A stretch of DNA of 64,000 nt, taken from positions 1 to 64,000 of the forward strand of contig DATJCX010000004.1 in the NCBI GenBank assembly GCA_035497735.1, written 5' to 3'. The notes below the pieces were generated by a model that was not told the DNA's origin, searched no databases, and saw nothing but the letters and a program-made list of their open reading frames with translations. Below are positions 9,568 to 19,369 of this stretch, one piece after another (position 1 is the stretch's first letter; every line of letters begins with the position of its first letter). The position numbers were made by a program, and so were the translations under genes. The DNA is from Brumimicrobium sp035497735. GTDB taxonomy: Bacteria > Bacteroidota > Bacteroidia > Flavobacteriales_D > Crocinitomicaceae.

Positions 9568-10457
9568 TCCTTATACTGTTGTAGCGCATCTTTTAGAATT
9601 TTCTTTATATCTTCTTCTATACTCTTAGGTTTGATTACTTTAACATCCTTTCCGTGCGATAATAATTCCATTAAGAAATCTTTTGTAGGGAAAAGGGAAA
9701 GTTCGATTTGCAGTTCTTCACTATTGTCAATCAAAACTTTCTGTGAAGGATGTAAAGGTAAAGTTTTTACATATTTACCTTGAATAGGTTTAAAAGAAAG
9801 AACAATCTTTTTTGGCTCCTTTTTATAGGACTGAATGATTCCAAAGCTATGCTCGAAATACGAATTGATGTCAAAATCTTTGTTTGGCGTGAAGCGTTGA
9901 CGAGTTGTTGTCAAGTCACTAAGTCTATCCAATGAGAAAATCTTAATAATCTCATTTTCTTCAGCCAATAAATACCAACGGTGTTTAGATTCCTTCAATG
10001 CATATGGCCTTACGACACGCGTATCAGCTTCTTCTTCGTAGAACTTTTGGTAGGTGAATTGTATTTCAACACTATTCTTAACAGCATCAAGAATAGCATG
10101 TAAATTCTCCGTTCCTATTGGTTTTCTTGTTTCAAAGTGGATATATTCAGAAAGTCTATCAGATAAATTTAAAGCATTAAATATATCAAAAGCTTCGAGA
10201 ATCCTATGGCTCATTTCAGAGTTTTCCTCTCCGATATAATACACTTTTTTTGTTGAATCGTAAAGAATCTCAATGTTGTAAAGAGAGAGAATATCAGCCT
10301 TGTCTCTGTGGAAAGTTCTCTTTGAAATATTATAGTCATATCCTTGAATTTCAGATTCGTACGCTAGGTAGTCTGCAACTTCTTCAAATGTAGAAGGATG
10401 CCTTCTTAATCGCTTGATGATAAAATTATAACGTGAAATTGACTCTCTTTTTGACAT
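9564..10457 (-). CDS. WYL-domain transcriptional regulator
   Basis: A predicted DNA-binding regulator with an N-terminal winged-helix region (about residues 1-75, including SKRTFHRDKADI) and a central WYL domain (about 125-200, with HRWYLLAEEN and FSLDRLSDL). The C-terminal WCX-type extension reaches residue 297. WYL proteins sense nucleic acids or other ligands and often control DNA repair, defence or metabolism. The gene converges on the symporter and is divergent from parE, with a 342-base gap upstream. Its target is unknown. Confidence 0.88.
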   Translation of the reverse strand: MSKRESISRYNFIIKRLRRHPSTFEEVADYLAYESEIQGYDYNISKRTFHRDKADILSLYNIEILYDSTKKVYYIGEENSEMSHRILEAFDIFNALNLSDRLSEYIHFETRKPIGTENLHAILDAVKNSVEIQFTYQKFYEEEADTRVVRPYALKESKHRWYLLAEENEIIKIFSLDRLSDLTTTRQRFTPNKDFDINSYFEHSFGIIQSYKKEPKKIVLSFKPIQGKYVKTLPLHPSQKVLIDNSEELQIELSLFPTKDFLMELLSHGKDVKVIKPKSIEEDIKKILKDALQQYKD

Positions 10458-10799
10458 AATTCTGATTTTGCTGGTTAAAGTTAAAAATAAATATCGTTTT
10501 TTAAACGAAACGGCCTTTTATCCGCGTTTATGTACCGAAAAAGGGAGTTTAATATATGCACTATTTCTTTTCTATAAATAGCTAAAAAAGCAAGTCAAAA
10601 CAACAGTGAATTTAGGTTTTATAACTGTTTAGGTTAGCTAGAGTTTCTCTTTTAAATTAAAGAGCTAGGAAAGGAAACAGGAGAATAATTCATACGAATA
10701 TAACTATCAACGTACTATCGTGAATAACCTCTTGGAAATTATGTGAAAACATTCAAAAAGAATGGCTATATTTGTTTGTTAGCTAAGAAATGAAATTTT
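10458..10799. promoter_or_regulatory. Divergent promoter region of the WYL gene and parE
   Basis: These 342 bases hold no gene I can support. TATATTTG at 10767-10774 matches the Bacteroidetes -7 consensus TAnnTTTG and sits 25 bases before the parE ATG. I find no TTG at the right distance upstream of it. On the minus strand a weaker TAACTTTA precedes the WYL gene. The rest is AT-rich with no obvious hairpin. Confidence 0.5.
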
Positions 10800-12707
10800 A
10801 TGGCAGTAGAAGAAAATAATTATACGGAAGACAATATACGGTCGCTGGATTGGAAAGAGCATATTCGCTTGCGTCCAGGTATGTATATTGGGAAGTTGGG
10901 AGATGGGTCTTCGCCAGATGATGGTATTTACATTCTGATAAAAGAGGTAATCGATAACTCTATTGATGAGTTTGTGATGGGGAATGGTAAACGCATCGAT
11001 GTGAAGATTAAAGATGGAGTTGTTTCTATTCGTGATTATGGGAGAGGGATTCCATTAGGGAAAGTTGTGGACGTAGTTTCTAAAATTAATACAGGAGGAA
11101 AATACGATTCAAAAGCATTTAAGAAATCTGTTGGATTAAACGGAGTAGGTACAAAAGCGGTGAACGCTTTGAGTAGTTATTTCATGGTTTATTCCGTGAG
11201 AGAAGGTGTGAAGAAAACTGCAGTTTTCGAAAGAGGTGTCTTAACGCAAGATTTACCGAATGAAAAAACGGATGAAAGAAACGGAACTTATGTAGAGTTC
11301 AGACCAGATGATAAGATATTTAAAAAGCATGCTTTTAAATCGCCTTATGTTGAAAAGATGATTTGGTATTATTGCTATTTGAATAAAGGGTTATCAATTT
11401 ACTTCAATGGAGAGAAATTCCAATCAAAAGATGGACTGAAAGACCTACTTGAAAATAATATTGATGGAGAACCAATGTATCCTATTATTCACTTAGAAGG
11501 AGATGATATTGAAGTGGCCATTACACATGGACGAACATACGGAGAGGATTATTATTCTTTCGTTAACGGACAGAATACGACACAAGGAGGTACGCATTTA
11601 AGTGCTTTTAAAGAATCTTATGCACGAGTAGTGAGAGAATTCTTCAATAAGAACTATGAAGCTTCTGATATTCGGCAGTCTATCGTAGCAGCTGTTGCTG
11701 TTAAAGTGATGGAACCCGTTTTTGAGTCGCAAACGAAAACTAAGTTAGGATCGCAAGAAATTGAACCTGGTGGAAAGTCAATGCGTGCTTTCATCAATGA
11801 CTTTTTAAAAACTAAACTTGATAACTATTTACATAAGAATCCGGATTTAACGGAAATTCTTGAGAAGAAAATTAAACGTTCTGAAAAAGAACGAAAAGAA
11901 CTTTCAGGAATTAGAAAGTTAGCCAGAGATAGAGCAAAAAAATCGAGTTTACATAATAAGAAACTAAGAGATTGTAGAATTCACTTGACAGACCTAAAAG
12001 ATGATAGAAGAAGTGAAACTACTTTGTTTATCACAGAGGGGGATTCAGCTTCTGGATCTATTACGAAGTCGAGAGACGTGAATACACAAGCAGTATTTAG
12101 CTTGAGAGGTAAGCCGTTGAATACTTATGGCTTAACGAAGAAAGTAGTTTACGAAAACGAAGAATTCAATCTTATTCAAGCAGCTTTGGATATCGAAGAT
12201 GACATGGACAACTTGAGATATAATAACATTGTGATTGCAACCGATGCCGACGTGGATGGTATGCACATTAGAATGTTATTGTTAACGTTTTTCTTAATGT
12301 TCTTCCCTGACTTGGTGAAGCGTGGACATGTTTATGTGTTACAAACGCCATTATTTAGGGTGAGAAATAAAAAATCGACCAAATATTGCTATTCTGAAGA
12401 GGAAAAGCAACAAGCGCTTGCAGATTTAGGAAAAACAGCAGAAATTACTCGATTCAAAGGATTGGGAGAGATTTCTCCAGATGAATTTAAGTACTTTATT
12501 GGAGAAGATATCCGTTTGGAACCTGTTATGTTGAATAAAGGCTCTTCAATTGAAGATGTGCTTTCTTTCTATATGGGGAAAAACACGCCGAATAGACAAG
12601 AGTTTATTATAGAAAATCTTCGCGTGGAGAAGGACATCAAGAAAGATGATGAATTAGAGGAGGTTATGGAAGAGAAAGAAGATAAAGAAATTGAAAAAGC
12701 ATCATAA
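10800..12707 (+). CDS. parE: DNA topoisomerase IV subunit B (type IIA ATPase subunit)
   Basis: The ATPase and TOPRIM subunit of a type IIA topoisomerase that decatenates daughter chromosomes. The 635 residues show a GHKL ATPase domain (RPGMYIG near 25, EVIDNSIDE near 48, the GRGIP loop, and the GLNGVGTKAVNAL lid) and a TOPRIM domain with EGDSASG (413-419) and the metal-binding DADVDG. The C terminus ends in an acidic/lysine-rich tail. I prefer ParE over GyrB because the gene sits three bases before its A subunit and lacks the large GyrB insertion. gyrB and gyrA are usually unlinked in Bacteroidetes. Confidence 0.9.
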   Translation: MAVEENNYTEDNIRSLDWKEHIRLRPGMYIGKLGDGSSPDDGIYILIKEVIDNSIDEFVMGNGKRIDVKIKDGVVSIRDYGRGIPLGKVVDVVSKINTGGKYDSKAFKKSVGLNGVGTKAVNALSSYFMVYSVREGVKKTAVFERGVLTQDLPNEKTDERNGTYVEFRPDDKIFKKHAFKSPYVEKMIWYYCYLNKGLSIYFNGEKFQSKDGLKDLLENNIDGEPMYPIIHLEGDDIEVAITHGRTYGEDYYSFVNGQNTTQGGTHLSAFKESYARVVREFFNKNYEASDIRQSIVAAVAVKVMEPVFESQTKTKLGSQEIEPGGKSMRAFINDFLKTKLDNYLHKNPDLTEILEKKIKRSEKERKELSGIRKLARDRAKKSSLHNKKLRDCRIHLTDLKDDRRSETTLFITEGDSASGSITKSRDVNTQAVFSLRGKPLNTYGLTKKVVYENEEFNLIQAALDIEDDMDNLRYNNIVIATDADVDGMHIRMLLLTFFLMFFPDLVKRGHVYVLQTPLFRVRNKKSTKYCYSEEEKQQALADLGKTAEITRFKGLGEISPDEFKYFIGEDIRLEPVMLNKGSSIEDVLSFYMGKNTPNRQEFIIENLRVEKDIKKDDELEEVMEEKEDKEIEKAS

Positions 12708-12710
12708 TTT

Positions 12711-15674
12711 ATGAGTGAAGATATAAATCAAGACGAGGAAAATCAAGAGTTAACCAACCCAGAGGATAAAGGAGCAGAGTTTGTAAATGGCGAAAAGGTT
12801 GTGGATGAAAATATCATCTCTCTGGATGGACTGTACCAAAATTGGTTCCTTGATTATGCTTCTTATGTGATTTTAGAAAGGGCTGTTCCGGGTTTATATG
12901 ACGGATTGAAGCCTGTACAAAGACGTATTCTGCATTCCATGAAAGAATTGGAAGATGGTAGATACAATAAAGTTGCAAATATCATTGGTAATACAATGAA
13001 ATACCATCCTCATGGTGACGCCTCTATTGGTGACGCTTTGGTGCAAGTTGGTCAGAAAGAATTGATGATTGATATGCAGGGTAACTGGGGTAACACCCTG
13101 ACTGGTGACGGTGCTGCAGCTCCTCGTTACATCGAGGCACGCTTATCCAAGTTTGCCTTACATGTTGCCTTTAATGCAAAAACAACAACCTGGCTGACAA
13201 GTTACGATGGTAGAAATAAAGAACCTGAAAACTTACCTGTTAAATTCCCTTTACTTTTGGCGCAAGGTGCTGAAGGTATTGCAGTTGGATTAGCTTGTAA
13301 GATTTTACCGCATAACTTTATTGAATTAATTGACAATTCAATCAATCATTTAAGAGGTAGAAAAGTAGAGATCTTCCCAGACTTCTTAACAGGGGGAATG
13401 GCGGATTTTTCTAATTATAATGATGGACTTCGAGGAGGAAGAGTCCGCGTTAGAGCAAAAATCAATAAAGTAGATAATAAAACATTAAGTATTACCGAAA
13501 TTCCTTTTGGTACCACTACAACATCTTTGATCGAATCGATTTTAAAAGCCAATGATAAAGGGCAAATTAAAATCCGTAAGATTGATGATAATACAGCTGC
13601 AGAAGCGGAAATTTTAATTCACTTAGGTCCTGGAGTCTCTCCTGATAAGTTGATAGATGCTTTGTATGCTTTTACTGATTGTGAAGTTTCTGTTTCACCG
13701 AACTCAACAGTAATTCATGAAGATACTCCTAAGTTTTTAGGAGCTTCTGAAATTTTAAAATACAATACGAATAATACGGTTAAACTATTAAAGTTAGAAC
13801 TGGAAATTCGTCGTGATGAACTATTGGAACAGTGGCATTTTAGTTCGCTTGAAAGAATATTCATCGAAAATAAAGTGTACAGTTTAATCGAAGACGAGGA
13901 AACATGGGAAGGCGTTATTCAAGCAATTGATGATGGATTAAAGCCTTATACAGGACATTTAAAGCGAGAGGTTACCAGAGATGATATATTGCGCTTGACG
14001 GAAATTAAAATTAAGAGAATTTCTAAGTTTGATAAGTTTAAAGCAGACGAGATAATTCAAAAAATTGAAGATGAATTAGCGGAGGTGATCGCTAATATTG
14101 AAAATATTATAGAATTTGCTGTTGACTATTTCAAGGATTTAAAGAAGAGATTCGGAGAAGGAAAAGAAAGGAAGACAGAAATTCGTGTGTTTGACAATAT
14201 CAATGCTTCTAAAGTAATTATTGCAAACGAAAAGCTTTATGTTGACTTCAAAGAAGGTTTCATCGGTTATAAACTGAAGAAAGGAGATTTCGTTGAAGAT
14301 TGTTCTGAAATTGATGATATCATTTTATTCTTCGATTCAGGAAAAATGATGGTGACCAAGATTGCTGACAAGAAGTTCGTTGGAAAAAACATTATACATG
14401 CTGCGGTATGGAAAAGAGGAGACAAGCGAACGATTTATCACGTAGTTTACAAAGATGGTAAGTCAAGCAACTCGTATATGAAACGTTTTTACGTGGACTC
14501 TATAACTAGGGATAGAGAATATGATGTAATGTCAGGCAAAAAAGGTAGTGTTTTACACTACTTCTCTGTTCATCCAAATGGAGAGAGTGAAGTGATTTCA
14601 ATTACATTGAAGTCCAGCGTGCATCTTAAGAAATTAAAGTTTGATATTGATTTAGGAGATCAGTTGATCAAAGGTAGAAGTTCGAAAGGAAATATCATTA
14701 GTAAGCATCCTATTTCTAAAGTTGTTCAGAAAGAAGTTGGAGATTCTACATTATCTGCTAGAAAAATCTGGTATGATGAAATCGTAGGTCGTTTAAATGA
14801 TGAAAATCGCGGGAAATTCCTTGGTCAATTTAAAGGAGATGATAGAATTTTAACTTTATATAAAAACGGAGAATACCGTCTCTCCGGTATCGATTTATCA
14901 ACGCACTTTGCGGATGATATGATACACATTGAGAAATGGGATCCGGAAAAACCTATTTCAGCTGTTTATTACGACCCAGAAAAGGAAATGCATTATGCAA
15001 AGCGTTTCTTATGTGAGGTGACAACCGATAGACGTGTACCTTTTATTATCGAAACGGAAGGAGCGGAATTAAATACGGTTTCAACAGCGCTAGAGCCTGA
15101 AATTCGAATTGTTTACAATAAGTTATTGCGAGAAACAAAGCATTTACCAGATAGATTGGTTCGTTTGGATGAATTCATTGAGGTAAAGGGCATGAAGGCA
15201 ATTGGTAATCAATTAGAGAAACTCAAAACAAAGAGTATCGAATTAACCCATCCAATTGAAGGTGATGTTTCCGAAACCGTCGAGGAGGAGGTTGAAGATA
15301 TAGAGGAAGACGAAGATGAAACAGTTGACGCTATAAATACGGGGAAAACCGAAGAAGAGGCGACGGATGGGAAGAAAGAAACTGATGAATCAGCTAAGAA
15401 AACTTCAACTGAAGACACTACTGAAAAGAAAGTGGTAGCTAAACCTGATGAAACTTCAAAAACAACGGGAAAAGATGAGGCGAAAGCCAAAGCTGATGTT
15501 CTCTTTGAACTAGACGATAAGTCGATTGAGGAGGTTCCGAAACCAAAGCCTAAACCAAGAAGTTTGTCCCGAAGAATTCAGCCGACACCGGATAGACCTG
15601 CTCAAGAAATAGAATGGGACTTATTTAGTCAAGAGGAGAAGGACAAGATAAATAAAAAGGAGAAAGACAAGTAA
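12711..15674 (+). CDS. parC: DNA topoisomerase IV subunit A
   Basis: The breakage-reunion subunit that partners ParE. The catalytic tyrosine is Tyr140 in APRYIEARL, and KYHPHGDASIGDAL upstream is the expected winged-helix region. The C-terminal half (about 490-800) has beta-pinwheel character. The last 160 residues are strikingly charged: an acidic stretch rich in Glu/Asp, then Lys/Thr/Glu-rich and Pro-Lys-rich segments. At 987 residues the protein is much longer than E. coli ParC (about 750), mostly because of this low-complexity tail, which Bacteroidetes ParC proteins often have. It follows parE by three bases and is followed by priA after 45 bases. Confidence 0.92.
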   Translation: MSEDINQDEENQELTNPEDKGAEFVNGEKVVDENIISLDGLYQNWFLDYASYVILERAVPGLYDGLKPVQRRILHSMKELEDGRYNKVANIIGNTMKYHPHGDASIGDALVQVGQKELMIDMQGNWGNTLTGDGAAAPRYIEARLSKFALHVAFNAKTTTWLTSYDGRNKEPENLPVKFPLLLAQGAEGIAVGLACKILPHNFIELIDNSINHLRGRKVEIFPDFLTGGMADFSNYNDGLRGGRVRVRAKINKVDNKTLSITEIPFGTTTTSLIESILKANDKGQIKIRKIDDNTAAEAEILIHLGPGVSPDKLIDALYAFTDCEVSVSPNSTVIHEDTPKFLGASEILKYNTNNTVKLLKLELEIRRDELLEQWHFSSLERIFIENKVYSLIEDEETWEGVIQAIDDGLKPYTGHLKREVTRDDILRLTEIKIKRISKFDKFKADEIIQKIEDELAEVIANIENIIEFAVDYFKDLKKRFGEGKERKTEIRVFDNINASKVIIANEKLYVDFKEGFIGYKLKKGDFVEDCSEIDDIILFFDSGKMMVTKIADKKFVGKNIIHAAVWKRGDKRTIYHVVYKDGKSSNSYMKRFYVDSITRDREYDVMSGKKGSVLHYFSVHPNGESEVISITLKSSVHLKKLKFDIDLGDQLIKGRSSKGNIISKHPISKVVQKEVGDSTLSARKIWYDEIVGRLNDENRGKFLGQFKGDDRILTLYKNGEYRLSGIDLSTHFADDMIHIEKWDPEKPISAVYYDPEKEMHYAKRFLCEVTTDRRVPFIIETEGAELNTVSTALEPEIRIVYNKLLRETKHLPDRLVRLDEFIEVKGMKAIGNQLEKLKTKSIELTHPIEGDVSETVEEEVEDIEEDEDETVDAINTGKTEEEATDGKKETDESAKKTSTEDTTEKKVVAKPDETSKTTGKDEAKAKADVLFELDDKSIEEVPKPKPKPRSLSRRIQPTPDRPAQEIEWDLFSQEEKDKINKKEKDK

Positions 15675-15719
15675 TAACGTGAATTTCTTCAAAAACGAAG
15701 AGTAGAAGCAGTTGATTTC

Positions 15720-18203
15720 ATGCAAGACAGAAAAACCATATTTGTTGATGTTGTAATGCCCATTCCCATACACAACTTGTTTACCTATCGTGTTCCTTTC
15801 GAGATGAACGAGCACGCAAAGGTAGGAGTTCGTGTTGTGGTACCTTTTGGACGTTCAAAACTGCAAACAGGTATCGTGGTTAAAGTGCATGAAGAAGTTC
15901 CCACTTATCAAACAAAATTAGTAGAAGCCGTACTTGATGAAGAGCCTATTATCATAGGGAGACAATGGAAGTTGTGGAATTGGATTGCGGAATATTATAT
16001 GTCGCCTATTGGTGATGTGATGAACGCAGCACTTCCTTCCAACTTTAAATTGGGTAGTGAAACCAAAGTGATTTTGTACCCATATGGCGAAATCAATACA
16101 GATATTCTAACAGACCGTGAATACCAAGTGTATGAAGCACTTGAAATTCGAGGTGAACTAGATTTAAAAGAAATTTCAGAAATTCTAGGAATAAAAACCA
16201 TACAACCTGTCATTAAATCTATGATAGAGAAGCGTGCGATTATTTCTACCGAAGAATTAAAACAAAAATATAAGCCAAAAACGCAACTGTTTATTGAGTT
16301 GGCGGCAGAATATCAATCTGAAGCTAACTTAGAAGCATTAATTAATGATTTAGAAGGTAATAAGCGAAAACGAAAGCAACTGCAGGCTGTTATGATTTAC
16401 CTGCAGTTAGGTGGATTTAAAAACAATACCGTTGTACCCATACTTCGAACAGCTTTAGTTGAAAAAAATGCATCTTTATCTTCTATAAATACATTGGAGA
16501 AAGATGGTGTTTTTACGGTAACTTTAAAAGAAATGTCTCGATTAGATGAATTAGGAGACGCTAGTAGTGAGTTTAAGGAATTGTCTGAAGACCAGTTGCG
16601 TGCATTAGATGAGATAAAGGAATCGTTTAAAGAAAAAGACGTAACACTTTTACACGGAGTGACCGGTTCTGGAAAAACAGAAGTTTATGTTGAGCTAATC
16701 CAAGACCAGTTAGACAAAGGAAATCAAGTCTTGTTTTTATTGCCAGAAATTGCCCTAACGACACAGCTAATTCAACGACTTCAGAAATATTTCGGAAACA
16801 AAATAGGTGTTTATCACTCCCGATTTAATCAGAACGAAAGAATTGAAATTTGGAATTCATTATTACACAACGATAAAACGAAATTCCAAATTATTTTAGG
16901 TGCTCGAAGCTCAGTTTTCCTTCCTTTTAGAAGTTTGGGACTTATCATCGTAGATGAGGAACATGAATCATCTTTTAAACAATATGATCCAAGTCCAAGA
17001 TACAACGGAAGAGATACAGCAATTGTGTTGGGTACTTTGCATAAAGCTAAAGTTTTACTAGGTTCGGCAACACCGGCAATGGAAACTTACTTTAATGCAG
17101 CAGAAGGTAAGTATGGTCTCGTCAAGCTAGACAAACGTTTTGGGAATCTTCAATTACCAGAGATTTTTACAGCGAATATTAAAAAAGAGAAGAAGGAGAG
17201 AACCATGCAGTCTATTTTTTCCAGTTTCTTAATGGAGAAAATGAGAGATGCGCTTAACAATGGTGAACAAATAATTCTTTTTCAAAATAGAAGAGGGTAT
17301 AACCCAGTTTGGGCGTGTGAAGTTTGTGGATGGAATCCAAAATGTATGAACTGTGATGTTTCTTTGACCTATCACAAGCATCAAAATATTCTAAAATGTC
17401 ACTATTGTAGCTACTTTACACAACCGATTGGCTCTTGTCCAGAATGTGGAAGTCATAAACTGAAAATGATTGGTTTTGGAACTGAAAAGATTGAAGATGA
17501 GTTAACTATTTTCATTCCTGGTGTTCGTGTACAGCGTTTGGATTTAGATACTACCCGACAAAAGAATAGCTATGAAACTATTTTAGATGATTTTAAGGAT
17601 AGAAAAATAGATATCCTAGTTGGTACTCAAATGGTAACCAAAGGTTTAGATTTTGACAATGTGAGTCTTGTAGGAATACTAGACGCAGACACAATGCTTA
17701 ATCGACCTGATTTTAGGGCCTTTGAAAGAAGTTACCAGTTGATGTCCCAAGTAGCAGGTAGAGCAGGAAGAAAGCATAAACGAGGAACTGTAGTCATTCA
17801 AACATACGATCCTGACCATTGGGTAATTCAATATGTCATCAACCATGATTATTTGGGAATGTACAACACGAATATTATAGAACGTAAGAACTTTTTTTAT
17901 CCTCCGTTTTATAAAATTATCAGTTTGACTATTAAACATAGAGACCCAGTTAAATTGGACTTTGCAGCTGCTGAATTAGCAGGAATGTTAAAAAGCATCT
18001 TTGGTTCTCGCGTTTTAGGTCCAGAATACCCCATTGTCAAACGAATACAGAATTATTATTTAAAAAATATACGCATAAAAGTGGAGCGAGAAGCTTCTAA
18101 CAAAAAGGTAAAAGAACTGCTTAAGCAAAATATAGATAAATTTTATACTGTTCCGATGAATAAGTCAATACAGATAGTTATTGACGTTGATCCACTGAAT
18201 TAG
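15720..18203 (+). CDS. priA: Primosomal protein N' (replication restart helicase PriA)
   Basis: A 3'-to-5' superfamily 2 helicase that reloads the replisome at stalled forks. The 827 residues contain the N-terminal 3'-OH-binding domain, a Walker A segment HGVTGSGKTEVY (about 312-323), the Walker B DEEH (412-415), a zinc-binding insert with paired CxxC motifs around 530-580 (CEVCGW, CMNCDV, CHYC, CPECGS), and the C-terminal helicase motifs GTQMVTKGLDF and QVAGRAGR. It lies 45 bases after parC and 44 bases before an OmpA-like gene, so cotranscription of parE-parC-priA is plausible. Confidence 0.95.
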   Translation: MQDRKTIFVDVVMPIPIHNLFTYRVPFEMNEHAKVGVRVVVPFGRSKLQTGIVVKVHEEVPTYQTKLVEAVLDEEPIIIGRQWKLWNWIAEYYMSPIGDVMNAALPSNFKLGSETKVILYPYGEINTDILTDREYQVYEALEIRGELDLKEISEILGIKTIQPVIKSMIEKRAIISTEELKQKYKPKTQLFIELAAEYQSEANLEALINDLEGNKRKRKQLQAVMIYLQLGGFKNNTVVPILRTALVEKNASLSSINTLEKDGVFTVTLKEMSRLDELGDASSEFKELSEDQLRALDEIKESFKEKDVTLLHGVTGSGKTEVYVELIQDQLDKGNQVLFLLPEIALTTQLIQRLQKYFGNKIGVYHSRFNQNERIEIWNSLLHNDKTKFQIILGARSSVFLPFRSLGLIIVDEEHESSFKQYDPSPRYNGRDTAIVLGTLHKAKVLLGSATPAMETYFNAAEGKYGLVKLDKRFGNLQLPEIFTANIKKEKKERTMQSIFSSFLMEKMRDALNNGEQIILFQNRRGYNPVWACEVCGWNPKCMNCDVSLTYHKHQNILKCHYCSYFTQPIGSCPECGSHKLKMIGFGTEKIEDELTIFIPGVRVQRLDLDTTRQKNSYETILDDFKDRKIDILVGTQMVTKGLDFDNVSLVGILDADTMLNRPDFRAFERSYQLMSQVAGRAGRKHKRGTVVIQTYDPDHWVIQYVINHDYLGMYNTNIIERKNFFYPPFYKIISLTIKHRDPVKLDFAAAELAGMLKSIFGSRVLGPEYPIVKRIQNYYLKNIRIKVEREASNKKVKELLKQNIDKFYTVPMNKSIQIVIDVDPLN

Positions 18204-18247
18204 AAGGATAAATCTAAAAATGGAATAGATTTTGAAGCACAAATGAT

Positions 18248-19117
18248 ATGATGAAAACAACTTTATTTCTATTGACTATAATTCTAACTGTAAGTTATTC
18301 AATAGCTCAGGACTTTTCTGGTTCTTGGTCGGGCTTTTTAATGACGGGTGGAAAGGATATGGAGAGTTCTGATATCATCTATCTTTCTATTGAAGGAATG
18401 AGCGAAAAGGTAACGGGTTTATCGCGTATAGAATTGTTGAATGATGAAATGGAATTTGCCGTTAAGTCTTTTAATGGAACAGTTTCAGGGAATACCATCA
18501 AACTCACCGAAGATATCGTTCGTCGTTCTTCAAAAACACGTAAGTCACCTGAATGTAAGCTAAACTTTGATCTCGTTTATGATGCTGAAAAAGCTTATTT
18601 AAAAGGAACTTTCCTAAGTTCGGACTGTAGAAACAACATGGGAGAAGTGTTATTCTTTCGATCAGACCATGAAGTAAATATTGAGAAAGAGCCAACAACT
18701 TCGCATGCTTGGAAGCATTTCTTCATTCGAAATTATAAAAAGGGATATCCAGCACCAGAAGTGATGAGAGAAGAACAAAAGAACTTTAAATTTAAAGCCA
18801 TTTACTTCGACCATGATAAATCAGAGATTAAGCCAGAGTATTATGACTATTTAAATAAAATGGCGAGAGTTTTGGACGGTATTCACGATTTACGTGTGAA
18901 AGTTACGGGACATACAGATGCTATCGGGACTGATGGTTACAACATGGGGCTATCAGAGCGTAGGTCGGATGCTATTCGTGCTTATTTCAAAACACAGGGA
19001 GTTAATCCAGAAAAATTAGTAATCGACTTTAAAGGCAAGCGAGAACCTATTGACTCAAACGACACTAAAGAAGGGAAGCAAAGAAATAGGCGAGTTGTTT
19101 TTGAATTTGCTTACTAG
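18248..19117 (+). CDS. OmpA-family peptidoglycan-binding protein with N-terminal beta domain
   Basis: A predicted exported envelope protein. Residues 1-21 form a signal peptide ending in SIAQ. Residues 25-140 look like a beta-rich domain beginning with FSGSWSGFL, with several Thr/Ser-rich strands; this is reminiscent of lipocalin-like or DUF-type 'how much was secreted' domains, but I cannot name it. The C-terminal 110 residues are an OmpA domain: IYFDHDKSEIKPE, then VTGHTDAIGTDGYNMGLSERR and KQRNRRVVFEF. OmpA domains bind diaminopimelate in peptidoglycan. The start could be either of two adjacent ATGs. No lipobox is seen, so anchoring would be through peptidoglycan. Confidence 0.85.
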   Translation: MMKTTLFLLTIILTVSYSIAQDFSGSWSGFLMTGGKDMESSDIIYLSIEGMSEKVTGLSRIELLNDEMEFAVKSFNGTVSGNTIKLTEDIVRRSSKTRKSPECKLNFDLVYDAEKAYLKGTFLSSDCRNNMGEVLFFRSDHEVNIEKEPTTSHAWKHFFIRNYKKGYPAPEVMREEQKNFKFKAIYFDHDKSEIKPEYYDYLNKMARVLDGIHDLRVKVTGHTDAIGTDGYNMGLSERRSDAIRAYFKTQGVNPEKLVIDFKGKREPIDSNDTKEGKQRNRRVVFEFAY

Positions 19118-19155
19118 GAATCCAATCTTATAAATGGCACTTACTTTTTTAATCG

Positions 19156-19190
19156 ACTTAAAGTAATACTTATTGTTGTTTACTTTAAGT
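19156..19190. other. Inverted repeat in the pyrE upstream gap
   Basis: ACTTAAAGTAA (19156-19166) pairs perfectly with TTACTTTAAGT (19180-19190) around a 13-base loop. No T run follows on the plus strand. It may end the preceding transcript or act as a regulatory structure before pyrE. Apart from this and the pyrE promoter the 250-base gap has nothing I can name. Confidence 0.5.
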
Positions 19191-19356
19191 GTGTAGATAG
19201 TCAATTCTTTGTGTTTTTGTTAAAGTTTAGGATTTTTGTTCTAACTTCCATTTAAACCTTCTATATTCCCAATTGAATATAAAATAATACGCCAATAACT
19301 TTTCAACAAATCATCTTTTTGAAAGTAAATAGGAGCGCTTATCGACAAAAACTTTA

Positions 19357-19364
19357 TACATTTG
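19357..19364 (+). promoter_or_regulatory. Promoter -7 box of pyrE
   Basis: TACATTTG matches the Bacteroidetes -7 consensus exactly. It ends only five bases before the pyrE ATG at 19370, so transcription would start at or next to the start codon, giving a leaderless or nearly leaderless mRNA. I see no clear TTG at the -33 distance. Confidence 0.55.
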
Positions 19365-19369
19365 CAAAT

